From Alphaproteobacteria bacterium (GTDB taxonomy: Bacteria; Pseudomonadota; Alphaproteobacteria; UBA8366; Aestuariispiraceae), in contig JANSXE010000005.1 of assembly GCA_024743195.1 (NCBI GenBank), positions 1-64,000 on the forward strand: DNA of 64,000 nt. The letters run 5' to 3'. The first letter of the stretch is position 1, and the number at the start of each line of letters is the position of its first letter. Below are positions 8,876-17,335 of this stretch, piece by piece. The notes under the pieces were generated by a model. That model saw only the letters and a program-made list of their open reading frames with translations. It had not been told where the DNA came from and searched no databases. Made by a program: the position numbers and the translations under genes.

Positions 8876-8913
8876 CGGGGCACACCTGACGACGCAGCCG
8901 CGGGGGCCGGCCG

Positions 8914-9603
8914 ATGGACGCCGTCTGGGAATATCGCTGGAACCTCTTGGAGGGGACCCTGGTGACGATCGAGATCGCGGTCGTCTCCATGGTGCTGTCG
9001 GTGCTGCTCGGGCTCCTGGGCGCCTGGGCCAAGCTGTCCGGCAACAAGACCGCCGGCGCGGTCGCGGAGTTCTACACCACGCTGATCCGCGGCATCCCCG
9101 ACCTCGTCGTCATGCTGTTGGTCTTCTTCGGCGGCCAACAGCTCCTCAACGATTTCGGCTACGCCACCAATCTCTGGGACTATGTCGAGATCGACCCCTT
9201 CACCGCCGGGGTCTGCACGATCGCCTTCATCTTCGGCGCCTACATGACGGAGACCTTCCGCGGCGCCTTCCTGTCGATCCCGCGCGGGCAGATCGAGGCC
9301 GGGATCGCCTGCGGCATGACCAAGCCCCTGATCTTCCGGCGGATCATCTGGCCGCAACTGGTTCGCTACGCCCTGCCCGCCTTCACCAACAACTGGCTGG
9401 TTCTGCTGAAGACCACGGCCCTGGTCAGCGTCATCGGGCTGCAGGACCTGGTCTACAACGCCAACGCCGGCGGCAAGGCGACGCGCGAGCCCTTCAGCTT
9501 CTTCTTCGCCGTGCTGCTGGTCTATCTGGCGCTGACGGCGGTTTCGGAGGTTGGGCTGCGCTGGCTGGACCGGCGCTATTCCGCCGGCGTCCGGCGGGCT
9601 TGA
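8914..9603 (+). CDS. Amino-acid ABC transporter permease (HisQ type)
   Basis: 229 residues with the N-terminal GTLVTIEIAVVSMVLSVLLG transmembrane motif of the HisMQ family, five predicted membrane segments, and the cytoplasmic EAA loop QIEAGIACGMTKPLIFRRIIWPQ that contacts the ATPase. It pairs with the second permease 15 bp downstream to form the membrane pore. The ATG at 8914 gives the family's usual length. Expressed with the binding protein and ATPase genes upstream. Confidence 0.92.
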   Translation: MDAVWEYRWNLLEGTLVTIEIAVVSMVLSVLLGLLGAWAKLSGNKTAGAVAEFYTTLIRGIPDLVVMLLVFFGGQQLLNDFGYATNLWDYVEIDPFTAGVCTIAFIFGAYMTETFRGAFLSIPRGQIEAGIACGMTKPLIFRRIIWPQLVRYALPAFTNNWLVLLKTTALVSVIGLQDLVYNANAGGKATREPFSFFFAVLLVYLALTAVSEVGLRWLDRRYSAGVRRA

Positions 9604-9618
9604 GGGAGGGGCGCCGTC

Positions 9619-10356
9619 ATGGATTTCTCCCTCATCGCCGCCAATTGGGACTTCTTCCTGATCGGGGTCCAGAACACCATCCTCTTGGTGGCGCTGTCGT
9701 TGGCGATCGGCGGCCCATTGTCGATCCCGCTGGCGCTCGCCCGGGCCTACAAGCACCCGCTCTGGAACCCGATCGTCTGGGCCTACACCTACTTCTTCCG
9801 GGGCACGCCGCTGCTGGTGCAGCTCTATCTGATCTATTACGGCCTCAGCCAGTTCGAAGCGGTGCGGGAAAGCGTCTTGTGGCCGGTGCTCAAGGACGCC
9901 TGGTGGTGCGCGCTGATCGCCTTCGTGCTCAACACCACCGCCTACACCACGGAGATCCTGCGCGGCGCCATCGAATCCACCGCCTGGGGCGAGGTGGAGG
10001 CGGCCAAGGCCATGGGCATGTCGCCCGGTCAGCGGGTGCGTCGGATCATCCTGCCCAGCGCCTTCCGCCGGGCGCTGCCGGCCTATTCGAACGAGGTGAT
10101 CTTCATGCTGCACGGCTCCGTCGTGGCCTCGACGGTGACCGTGATCGACATCCTCGGCGCCGGCCGGGTGGTGAACGCGAAGTACTATGTCGCCTATGAG
10201 GGCTTCATCTCGGCGGCCGTTCTCTACGTGGTGCTGGTCTGGGCCATCAGCCGGCTCTTCAAGTATCTGGAGCGCCGCTACCACGCCCACCTGCGTCCGC
10301 GCGAAAGCGGCGGCGCAGGGGGCGGCCCCGCTCCGCGCCCCGCCCCGGCGGAGTAG
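9619..10356 (+). CDS. Amino-acid ABC transporter permease (HisM type)
   Basis: 245 residues. It shows the GVQNTILLVALSLAIGGPLSI membrane start, FFRGTPLLVQL (a HisM hallmark) and the EAA loop EVEAAKAMGMSPGQRVRRIILP. A GGGAGGGG ribosome site lies just before the ATG. With the 8914 gene it forms the heterodimeric channel of the importer. The last 25 residues are Pro/Gly/Ala-rich and may be a neutral extension. This is the last clear gene of the four-gene transporter cluster. Confidence 0.92.
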   Translation: MDFSLIAANWDFFLIGVQNTILLVALSLAIGGPLSIPLALARAYKHPLWNPIVWAYTYFFRGTPLLVQLYLIYYGLSQFEAVRESVLWPVLKDAWWCALIAFVLNTTAYTTEILRGAIESTAWGEVEAAKAMGMSPGQRVRRIILPSAFRRALPAYSNEVIFMLHGSVVASTVTVIDILGAGRVVNAKYYVAYEGFISAAVLYVVLVWAISRLFKYLERRYHAHLRPRESGGAGGGPAPRPAPAE

Positions 10357-10619
10357 CCTCGCCGATCGCGCCCTCCCGTGAGGAAGATGTTCCGGCTTGT
10401 AGTGGGCGTAGGGGTTGACCCCTGGGCGCGCAGGAAGCGTTCGATCTCGTCCTGGGTTTGCGGAACGGCGAAGATCGGCTCATCTTGCCCTTCTCTAGCG
10501 TCCGGGTCCCTTTGGATGACGTCGCCCCATCCGCGTTCCATCCGCACGCGGTCGATCATGGGATCGAGGGCCTCCTGGGACTGCGCGCGGTCGATCGCGT
10601 CGTCGAAGAACCAATCCAA
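10278..10619 (-). pseudogene. Possible gene remnant or small hypothetical gene
   Basis: A minus-strand frame starting at a TTG (10619) encodes a natural-looking acidic stretch (FFDDAIDRAQSQEAL, ERGWGDVIQRD, QTQDEIERFLRAQG) for about 65 residues. It then degrades into Pro/Arg/Gly strings that overlap the 3' end of the permease antisense. An upstream in-frame TAG lies close by and no ATG or ribosome site is seen. I read it as the fragment of a decayed gene. The rest of the 10357-10673 gap is non-coding, with an AT-rich patch at 10645-10675. Confidence 0.3.
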
Positions 10620-10673
10620 GCTCTCATTAGAGGTTTGAACGTTCTAGATTAAGAACAAAACAAAAATATACTC

Positions 10674-11261
10674 TCAGAAATCCCGCCAGATCATCTCCTC
10701 ATCGAGGCCGAGCGCCGCCATGTCGTCGGCGCGCAGCGCCCGCTCGCGTGGGTCGCCGGGAAAGAATTCGTCCAGTTGCGGCGGCGCGACGTCTGTTCCG
10801 GCCAGCATGGCGTGCGCCTGACCGCGATGGTGGATCTGATGCTGGAAGAGATGCAGCAGCGTGCGGTCGGCGCGCTCCCGTTGGACCCAGCCGTCGCGCG
10901 GCAATTCGATCCGTGCGCCGAGACCGCCCGGCGTCAACGCGCCGCACAGCGCGATCAGCCGCCGGTCGAGGGCGCGCTGCGCAGCGTCGAGCGTTGCGAT
11001 CGTGGCGTAGGGAAACTCCGGCTCGAAGGCGGCCGGGCCGACGCACGCGCCCTCAAGCGCGCTGATATAAAAAAGATCCACCGTCGCGATGTGGTTGAGG
11101 GTCTGCAGGATCGTCGGAAAGAAACTTGTCCGACGCGCGCTCAAAGCGGCCGGCGAAAGCCGGGCGCAGGCGCCGAGCAGGCGATGGTTGGCCCACGCGT
11201 TGTTGTAGGCTTGGGCGCGGAAATAGACCCGCGCGTCCGGCCGGTCCGTTGACGCCGTCAT
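10674..11261 (-). CDS. DinB-family (four-helix bundle) protein
   Basis: 195 residues with the DinB/YfiT pattern: an early YNNAWANHRLL helix, then LQTLNHIATVDLFYISAL and a C-terminal HLFQHQIHHRGQAHAML helix. The three histidines of the usual metal site are present (NHI, HQIHH). Members include thiol-dependent transferases and stress-induced proteins in the cytoplasm; the substrate cannot be read from sequence. It starts 16 bp after the stop of the peptidase-like gene at 11278 in the same direction, so the two are probably co-transcribed. Confidence 0.85.
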   Translation of the reverse strand: MTASTDRPDARVYFRAQAYNNAWANHRLLGACARLSPAALSARRTSFFPTILQTLNHIATVDLFYISALEGACVGPAAFEPEFPYATIATLDAAQRALDRRLIALCGALTPGGLGARIELPRDGWVQRERADRTLLHLFQHQIHHRGQAHAMLAGTDVAPPQLDEFFPGDPRERALRADDMAALGLDEEMIWRDF

Positions 11262-11277
11262 CGCCGCCCTCCGCGCC

Positions 11278-12435
11278 TCAATCCTCCAGGAGCGCCCCGA
11301 GTTTGCGATAGCTCAACGGCTCCGTCCCCGCCACCTTGACGATGCGGTCGCCGGGCTGGACGAGGCGGTGTTCGTTGTAGGTGAAGAGGCGGCCGGTCTG
11401 CTGGGTGCGCACCTCGGTGCGGTCCTGGCCGGGCTCGGCGGCCGGGTCGATCAGGACCGCGACGACGTCGCCGGCCGAAACCCGCGCGCCGAGCGGGCGC
11501 TGATAGGCGATCAGTCCGGCGGCGGGCGCGTTCACCGTATCGACGGCGTCGAGGCGGTAGGTCTCGACCGCCGCGTCCGGCGCCGGGCCCACCCGGTCGC
11601 GCGCGGCCTCCGCCAGCACACCAACGCGCACGAGGTAGCGCAACAGGCCGGCGGCGTCAGCCGCGCCCAGATCGTCGCTGACGTCCGCCTTGCCGCGCAA
11701 CTCCACCGTGGTCCCGAAGCAGGGCGCGCCGAGCGCCTCGGCCCCCTCGACCCCCACCTCCGCGAGGCGCCGCCAGAACTGCACCGGCGCGGTGTCGAAG
11801 GCGCCGCCGCCGGCTTCCTCCTCCAGCATGACGATCTCGATCCCCATCTCCTCCGCGAGCGCGCGCGCCCGCTCCTCGCCCGTGATGTTGGCGTAGAGAT
11901 GCGCCTCCGCCTCGCCGTCGCAATGCAGGTCCAGCACATGGTCCGCATCGGCCGAAAGCTGCGTCAGGATCTTGCGCAGTTGCATCATCGGCGTGCGCTC
12001 GGGCAGATCCGCCGCCGCCTCGCGCAGGACGCCGCGCACCCGTTCGACATCCGCCGCCGCGTCGCCGGAAAGCGGTCCGTTGAGGCGCGCCGCGACCGCC
12101 GGCGCCAGATCGGGCCAGTTCCGGTTCGTGTTGCCCGACCCGTCATAGGCGTAGCGACCGGACACGACCCCGCCGATCCGGTGGTCCATGCCGAGCGGGT
12201 TGGCGTAGGGCGCGACGACGACCTCGCCGACCACCTCGCCCGCCGCCGCGGCCGCGTCGAGGAGCGGCGCCAGGTGATGCAGCGCCATCAGGCCCGGCCA
12301 TTCGTCCGCATGCAGCGCCGCCTGGAGATAGGCCTTCGGGCGGGCGCCCGGCGCGCCGTAGCGATGGACGGTGAGATGGCGATCGACCCCGGGGGTCGGG
12401 GCGTTCAGCGCGATGCGCTCGGTTCGGCGGGCCAT
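11278..12435 (-). CDS. Succinylglutamate desuccinylase/aspartoacylase-family protein (M14-like)
   Basis: 385 residues. The zinc-binding HADE motif (H42, E45) and a later DLHCDGEAEAH segment (near residue 170) are those of the AstE/aspartoacylase branch of M14 carboxypeptidases, which hydrolyse N-acyl amino acids. GNTNRNWPDL is also typical. The C-terminal domain (QRPLGARVSAGDVVAVLIDP) looks like the barrel-sandwich domain common in this subfamily. No signal peptide. It diverges from the gamma-glutamyltransferase-like gene at 12594 across a 158 bp promoter region. Both suggest use of N-acylated or gamma-glutamyl compounds, which is an inference. Confidence 0.82.
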   Translation of the reverse strand: MARRTERIALNAPTPGVDRHLTVHRYGAPGARPKAYLQAALHADEWPGLMALHHLAPLLDAAAAAGEVVGEVVVAPYANPLGMDHRIGGVVSGRYAYDGSGNTNRNWPDLAPAVAARLNGPLSGDAAADVERVRGVLREAAADLPERTPMMQLRKILTQLSADADHVLDLHCDGEAEAHLYANITGEERARALAEEMGIEIVMLEEEAGGGAFDTAPVQFWRRLAEVGVEGAEALGAPCFGTTVELRGKADVSDDLGAADAAGLLRYLVRVGVLAEAARDRVGPAPDAAVETYRLDAVDTVNAPAAGLIAYQRPLGARVSAGDVVAVLIDPAAEPGQDRTEVRTQQTGRLFTYNEHRLVQPGDRIVKVAGTEPLSYRKLGALLED

Positions 12436-12593
12436 GGTCGGGCGGGGCTCCGTAAGCCGTTGGGAGTATCGGGCGGATCAGCAATACGCTTGCCCCTGTG
12501 GACGCGCAAGGGGGGCGCGGCTAAGGTCCGGCAGTCGCGCCGAGGCGGGGCGTCGGGGGGTCTCAGGGCGAGCCGGGGGAGCGATCGGGAGGC

Positions 12594-14165
12594 ATGAGCG
12601 AAGCGGAGCCGAAAGGCGCGGTCGCCGCCGGCGATCCCACGACCGTCGCCGCCGCCGCGGAGGCGCTGGCCGCGGGCGGCACGGCCTGCGACGCGGCGCT
12701 GGCCGGCATGCTGGCCGCCTGCGTGGTCGAACCGGTGCTGTGCTCGCTTGGCGGGGGCGGGTTTCTTCTGTCCGTTCCGGCCGACGGGGACGACGTGCGG
12801 CTGTTCGACTTCTTCGCCCAGACGCCCCAGGCCAAGAAGCCCGTCGCCGACCTGGATTTCCGCCGGGTCACGGTCGATTTCGGCGCGGCGACGCAGGATT
12901 TCCACATCGGCCGCGCCGCCGCCGCCGTGCCCGGCCTGCCCGCCGGCCTGTTCGCCGTGCACCGCGCGCGCGGGCGCCTGCCGCTCGCCGAGATCGCGGC
13001 GCCGGCGCTGCGGCTCGCCCGCGAGGGCGCGCCGATCGGCCGCTTTCAGGCGCACCTGATGCAAATCGTGCATCCGATCATGCTGGCGAGCGCGGAAGCG
13101 CGCGCCCTGATGGCGGACCCGGCGCATCCCGAGCGCCCGGCGCCCGAAGGCCATATCCGCCGCCTGCCGCGCTTCGCGGAAACGCTCGAGGCGCTGATCG
13201 CGGACGGGCCGCGCTTCTTCTATGAAGGGCCGCCGGCGCGCGAGATCGCCGCCCGGCATCGCGACGGCGGCCTGCTGACCGAGCGGGACTTCGCGGACTA
13301 TCGCGTCGCGGTGCGGGCGCCGCTGGCGGTCGAGGCGCTGGGCGCGCGGATTCTGACGAACCCCGCCCCCTCGGCCGGCGGCGCGCTTGTCGCCGCGCAG
13401 CTTTGCCTGCTGGAGCGCCTGAAGGAGGCGCCGGCCGGGCCCGACGATCCGATCCGGCGCCTCGCCGCGGTCGCCGCCGTCATGGGCGCGGCGGCGGAAG
13501 GGCGCCGCGTCAGCGGGCTCGCCGAGGCGGAGGACGCCGACGCCATCGCCGAGGCGGCGGAGCGCCTGTTGGCGCCGGCCGCGCTCGATCGGCTCGCCGG
13601 GCGCGCGCGCAAGATCGGCGGCACGACGCATATCTCGGTGGTCGATGCGGCGGGCGATCTGGCCGCGCTCTCGCTGTCCAACGGCGAGGGCAACGGCGAG
13701 ATCATCCCCGGGACCGACCAGATGATGAACAACATGCTGGGCGAGGAGGATCTGAACCCGCGCGGCTTCTTCGCCTGGCGCGAGAGGACGCGCATCGCCT
13801 CCATGATGGCGCCGACGGCCCTGATCGCTCGGGGCGGGCGACGCATCGCGCTGGGCACCGGCGGCTCGAACCGCATCCGCTCCGCGATCTTCCACACGGC
13901 GGTGCGGCTCCTGGCGGAGGGCTTGCCTCTGGACGCCGCAATCGCCGCCCCGCGCCTGCATGTCGAGGGCGCGCAGCTGGAGATCGAAGGCGGAACCGAC
14001 CGGGAGGCCGCCGCGGCGCTCGCCGCGCGCTGGCCGGCGCATCGGCTCTGGCCCGACCGCAACGTGTTCTTCGGCGGCGTGCATGCGGTGGAGCGCCTGG
14101 CGGACGGTTCGCTGGCCGCCGCCGGCGACCCGCGACGCGGCGGCGCCGGGCGGGTCGTCGCCTGA
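12594..14165 (+). CDS. Gamma-glutamyltransferase-family protein
   Basis: 523 residues, an Ntn-hydrolase precursor. The autoprocessing nucleophile is T344 in GGTTHISVVDAAGD, followed by SLSNGEGNGEIIPGTDQMMNNML and the glycine-rich GTGGSNRIRSAI of the small subunit. It lacks a signal peptide, so unlike classic Ggt it is probably cytoplasmic. Such proteins cleave or transfer gamma-glutamyl groups from glutathione-like compounds. Its stop overlaps the start of the TauE-type gene (TGATG), so the two are translationally coupled. Confidence 0.88.
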   Translation: MSEAEPKGAVAAGDPTTVAAAAEALAAGGTACDAALAGMLAACVVEPVLCSLGGGGFLLSVPADGDDVRLFDFFAQTPQAKKPVADLDFRRVTVDFGAATQDFHIGRAAAAVPGLPAGLFAVHRARGRLPLAEIAAPALRLAREGAPIGRFQAHLMQIVHPIMLASAEARALMADPAHPERPAPEGHIRRLPRFAETLEALIADGPRFFYEGPPAREIAARHRDGGLLTERDFADYRVAVRAPLAVEALGARILTNPAPSAGGALVAAQLCLLERLKEAPAGPDDPIRRLAAVAAVMGAAAEGRRVSGLAEAEDADAIAEAAERLLAPAALDRLAGRARKIGGTTHISVVDAAGDLAALSLSNGEGNGEIIPGTDQMMNNMLGEEDLNPRGFFAWRERTRIASMMAPTALIARGGRRIALGTGGSNRIRSAIFHTAVRLLAEGLPLDAAIAAPRLHVEGAQLEIEGGTDREAAAALAARWPAHRLWPDRNVFFGGVHAVERLADGSLAAAGDPRRGGAGRVVA

Positions 14166-14938
14166 TGGACATGATCGCGGACCCGCTGTTCTATCTCGTC
14201 GCCGTTCCCGCCGTACTCGTCGCCGGAATCTCGAAGGGCGGCTTCGGCGGCGGCCTCGGCATCGTCGCGGTTCCGATGCTGGCCTTGGCCATCGGCCCGG
14301 TGCAGGCGGCCGCGATCATGCTGCCGATCCTCTGTGTAATGGACGTCTTCGGCCTGATCGCCTATCGCCGGCGGGCGGATTGGGTCAATCTGCTGCGCCT
14401 TGTCCCGGGCGCGATGATCGGGATCCTGATCGGGGCCGTGACTTTCCGCTGGTTCGACGCCGACGCGGTTCGGCTGACGATCGGGCTGATCGCGGTGCTG
14501 TTCACGCTGCAGCACTGGACCGGCTTCGGCCCCCGACGCCCCGCCGACGGTCCGCCAGGGCCCAGCCATCTGCGGGGCGGCGCCTGGGGCGGCGTCGCCG
14601 GCTTCACCAGCTTCGTCGCCCACGCCGGCGGGCCGCCCGTGCAGTTCTATCTGCTGCCCCAGCAGATCGACAAAACGCTCTATGTCGGCACCACGGTCTG
14701 GTTCTTCTTCGCGGTCAACTACGTGAAGCTGGTCCCCTATACGCTGCTGGGGCTGTTCTCGGCCGAGAACCTGGCGACGTCGCTCGTCCTGCTGCCGCTG
14801 GCGCCGGTCGGGATCTGGGCCGGCGTGCGGCTGCACGGCCTGGTGAGCCAGCGGCTGTTCTACCGGATCGCCTATGGGCTCCTGATGCTGACCGGCCTCA
14901 AGCTGTGCTGGGACGGCGTTGCGGGGATTTCGGGCTGA
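14165..14938 (+). CDS. TauE/SafE-family membrane transporter (sulfite/organosulfur anion exporter type)
   Basis: 257 residues from the ATG at 14165, which overlaps the upstream stop. It has about eight hydrophobic segments and the family's SKGGFGGGLG near the N-terminus and AHAGGPPVQFYLLP in the middle. TauE/SafE proteins move small anions such as sulfite or sulfoacetate across the inner membrane. Coupling to a gamma-glutamyltransferase suggests handling of a sulfur-containing product, for example from glutathione breakdown, but this is inference. Confidence 0.88.
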   Translation: MDMIADPLFYLVAVPAVLVAGISKGGFGGGLGIVAVPMLALAIGPVQAAAIMLPILCVMDVFGLIAYRRRADWVNLLRLVPGAMIGILIGAVTFRWFDADAVRLTIGLIAVLFTLQHWTGFGPRRPADGPPGPSHLRGGAWGGVAGFTSFVAHAGGPPVQFYLLPQQIDKTLYVGTTVWFFFAVNYVKLVPYTLLGLFSAENLATSLVLLPLAPVGIWAGVRLHGLVSQRLFYRIAYGLLMLTGLKLCWDGVAGISG

Positions 14939-14945
14939 CCGCGCC

Positions 14946-15860
14946 TTACCCCACGGCGTCCGCGGCCGCCGCCTCGACGAGCCAGTCCTTGAGGAGCCGC
15001 CCTTCCGCGCTCAAAGGCCGGTCCGCGCGGCGCACCAGGAAGTAAGCCCCGGGCGACGCCGTCTCGATCTCCGTCAGCCGCAGCAGGCGTCCCTCGGCGA
15101 CCAGCCCCCGGATCAGCGAATGCCAACCGAGCAGCGCCCCCTGCCCGTCCAACGCCGCCTCGACCGCAATCGCATAGGAGTTGATGCGGTTGAGCCGCAG
15201 AGGACGCGCCGGCGCGCCCGCTGCGCGCATCCACTCCGGCCAGCCGAGCCAGCCCTCCTCCCGCACGGCGCCGACGTCCAGGAGCGGCGCGCCCGCCAGA
15301 TCGTCCAGGCTGTGGAACGGCCCGCGCTCGAAGACGAACTCCGGCGCGGCGACCGGATAGATGCGGTCGGCGAACAGCATCCGGCTTTCCAGCCCCGGCC
15401 ATTGCCCTTGCCCGAAGCGCACGGCGAGATCGACGCGCTGACGCATCAGGTCGATCGCGAAGTCGGAGATCACGTGATGCAGCTTGAGATCCGGATAGCG
15501 TCGCCAGAAATCATGCAGCCGCGGCACCAGCCAGAAGCGCGCGACGGCGCCCGTCGAGCCGATCGTGACCTGCTCGTCCGTCGCGCCTTTCAGCGCGCGC
15601 GCCGCACCGGCGATGCCGGCGAAGCCGGAAGCGACCGCGTCGAAGAAGGCCTCCCCCTCCTCGGTCAGCACGACGCGACGGTGCAGCCGGCGGAACAGCG
15701 GCCGGCCGAACCAGGTCTCCAGATTGCGCACCTGCCGGCTGATCGCCGCAGGGGTGACGTTCAACTCGCCCGCCGCCTCCTTGAAGCTGAGGCGGCGCGC
15801 GGCGGCCTCGAAAGCGGCGACGGCGCTGAGCGGCGGCAAATCGTGCGGGCTCTTTGACAT
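14946..15860 (-). CDS. LysR-family transcriptional regulator (GcvA-like)
   Basis: 304 residues. The N-terminal winged helix-turn-helix (LSAVAAFEAAARRLSFKEAA, then TPAAISRQVRNLE, residues 11-48) is GcvA-like, followed by a type 2 periplasmic-binding-like effector domain. It converges on the TauE-type gene and diverges from the Rieske oxygenase gene at 15991. The shared 130 bp region is where it would bind to control that gene and itself, the usual LysR arrangement. The effector is unknown. Confidence 0.9.
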   Translation of the reverse strand: MSKSPHDLPPLSAVAAFEAAARRLSFKEAAGELNVTPAAISRQVRNLETWFGRPLFRRLHRRVVLTEEGEAFFDAVASGFAGIAGAARALKGATDEQVTIGSTGAVARFWLVPRLHDFWRRYPDLKLHHVISDFAIDLMRQRVDLAVRFGQGQWPGLESRMLFADRIYPVAAPEFVFERGPFHSLDDLAGAPLLDVGAVREEGWLGWPEWMRAAGAPARPLRLNRINSYAIAVEAALDGQGALLGWHSLIRGLVAEGRLLRLTEIETASPGAYFLVRRADRPLSAEGRLLKDWLVEAAAADAVG

Positions 15861-15990
15861 TACCTGAGATTACTCGACGGATGCGATTTTGTCAGCTTTA
15901 CGCGAGCGCCGCCTTGGGGTGAGAGTTCGCCTCTGACAGCGAGGCGCGCCCTTTGTGAGAAGGTGTGCGTCTATGATCGGGAGAGGCGTC

Positions 15991-17220
15991 ATGACGGGGT
16001 CGTACGACGGCGGGACCGCCGGCTTTTCGGACAAGATCAGCTCACTCGCGCCGGCGTTGCAGGCGGTGGCGGCGGAGGGCTCCAGCGTCGGGCTTCCGAA
16101 CCCCTGCTACATGGAAGCGGACGCCTGGATGCTGGAGCGCGAGACGGTCTTCGCCAAGCATTGGGCCGGTCTCGGCTTCACCGCCGACATCGCGAAACCG
16201 GGCGATTGCCATCCGATCGATTTCCTGGGCCAGCCGCTCCTGATGGTGCGGGACAAGAAGGGCCGCGCCCGGGTCTTCCACAATGTTTGCCGCCATCGCG
16301 GCATGCTGCTGGTCGAGAAGGCGGGACCCAGCAAAGGCGTGCTGCGCTGCCGCTACCACAGCTGGGCCTACGACCTGGAGGGCAGGCTGAAGCGCACCCC
16401 CTATATCGGCGGCCCGCACGAGGACACGCATCCCGACTTCGATCCGAATTGCTATGGGCTGGCGGAGGTGCGCGCGCATGAATGGTTGGGCGTCGTCTGG
16501 ATCAATCTGGACGGCCGCGCCCCCGCCTTCGAGGAGGCGAACGCCAAGATCCTGGAGCGCTGGCGCGAGTTCGCGGGCGCGCCGCTGACCCACACCGGCG
16601 ACGACTGCCGCCTGCAGTTCGAGCTCGGCACGAACTGGAAGCTCGCCATCGAGAACTACTGCGAGGCCTATCACCTGCCCTGGGTCCACCCCGCGCTGAA
16701 CAGCTATTCGCGGATCGAGGATCACTACAACATCGTCGAGCCGGGGAACTTCTCCGGCCAGGGAACGACCGTCTACAATCCGCTGCTGTCGCCGGACGGG
16801 CGCAAGTTCCCGGCCTTGTCGGGCCTCTCGTCGATGTGGGATGCGGGCGCGGAGTACGTCTCGCTCTATCCGAACGTCATGCTCGGCGTGCATCGCGACC
16901 ATTGCTACGCCATCGTGGTTCTGCCGGACGGGCCGACGCGCTGCCGCGAGCGGCTGTCGCTGTACTATTTCGACGAGGCGGTGCGCGATCCCGACTATGC
17001 GGAGCTGCGGGCCACCAACCAGCGGACCTGGGAGCAGGTGTTCGTCGAGGACGTCTTCGCGGTCGAAGGCATGCAGAAGGGCCGCGCCTCCCCCGGCTTC
17101 GACGGCGGCGTCTTCACCCCCGTGATGGACCCGCCGACGCGCTGCTTCCATGTCTGGGCGGCGGAGACCATGCTTGAGGGCCCGCGCCCGCCCGAAGGTC
17201 TCAGGGCCGCCGCCGAATAG
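15991..17220 (+). CDS. Rieske non-heme iron ring-hydroxylating oxygenase, alpha subunit
   Basis: 409 residues. The Rieske [2Fe-2S] ligands are C100-x-H102 and C120-x2-H123. The mononuclear iron site is formed by H228 and H233 in ENYCEAYHLPWVH plus probably D354. An ATG at 15991 is preferred over upstream starts because GGGAGAGG lies directly before it. The family includes aromatic dioxygenases and the glycine-betaine and carnitine monooxygenases. This single alpha subunit without a beta subunit resembles the latter group, but the substrate is undetermined. No reductase is nearby, so one must be supplied from elsewhere. Probably controlled by the divergent LysR protein. Confidence 0.88.
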   Translation: MTGSYDGGTAGFSDKISSLAPALQAVAAEGSSVGLPNPCYMEADAWMLERETVFAKHWAGLGFTADIAKPGDCHPIDFLGQPLLMVRDKKGRARVFHNVCRHRGMLLVEKAGPSKGVLRCRYHSWAYDLEGRLKRTPYIGGPHEDTHPDFDPNCYGLAEVRAHEWLGVVWINLDGRAPAFEEANAKILERWREFAGAPLTHTGDDCRLQFELGTNWKLAIENYCEAYHLPWVHPALNSYSRIEDHYNIVEPGNFSGQGTTVYNPLLSPDGRKFPALSGLSSMWDAGAEYVSLYPNVMLGVHRDHCYAIVVLPDGPTRCRERLSLYYFDEAVRDPDYAELRATNQRTWEQVFVEDVFAVEGMQKGRASPGFDGGVFTPVMDPPTRCFHVWAAETMLEGPRPPEGLRAAAE

Positions 17221-17288
17221 GCGGGCGCTGCGCGCGATTTCGACGCCGGGCGCCGCTTTTGGCGGTGACGGCGCGCGCGGCCTGTCGT

Positions 17289-17322
17289 AAAGGCGGATCG
17301 GCGACAACCGATCCGGCCTTTT
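17289..17322 (+). terminator. Rho-independent-type terminator hairpin
   Basis: The stem AAAGGC-GGATCGG pairs with CCGATCC-(G)-GCCTTT around a CGACAA loop and ends in a short T run. It would end the Rieske oxygenase transcript and, being symmetric, can act both ways. Its end lies only about 13 nt before the start codon of the next gene. Confidence 0.7.
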
Positions 17323-17335
17323 GCGAGTTCCCGAC

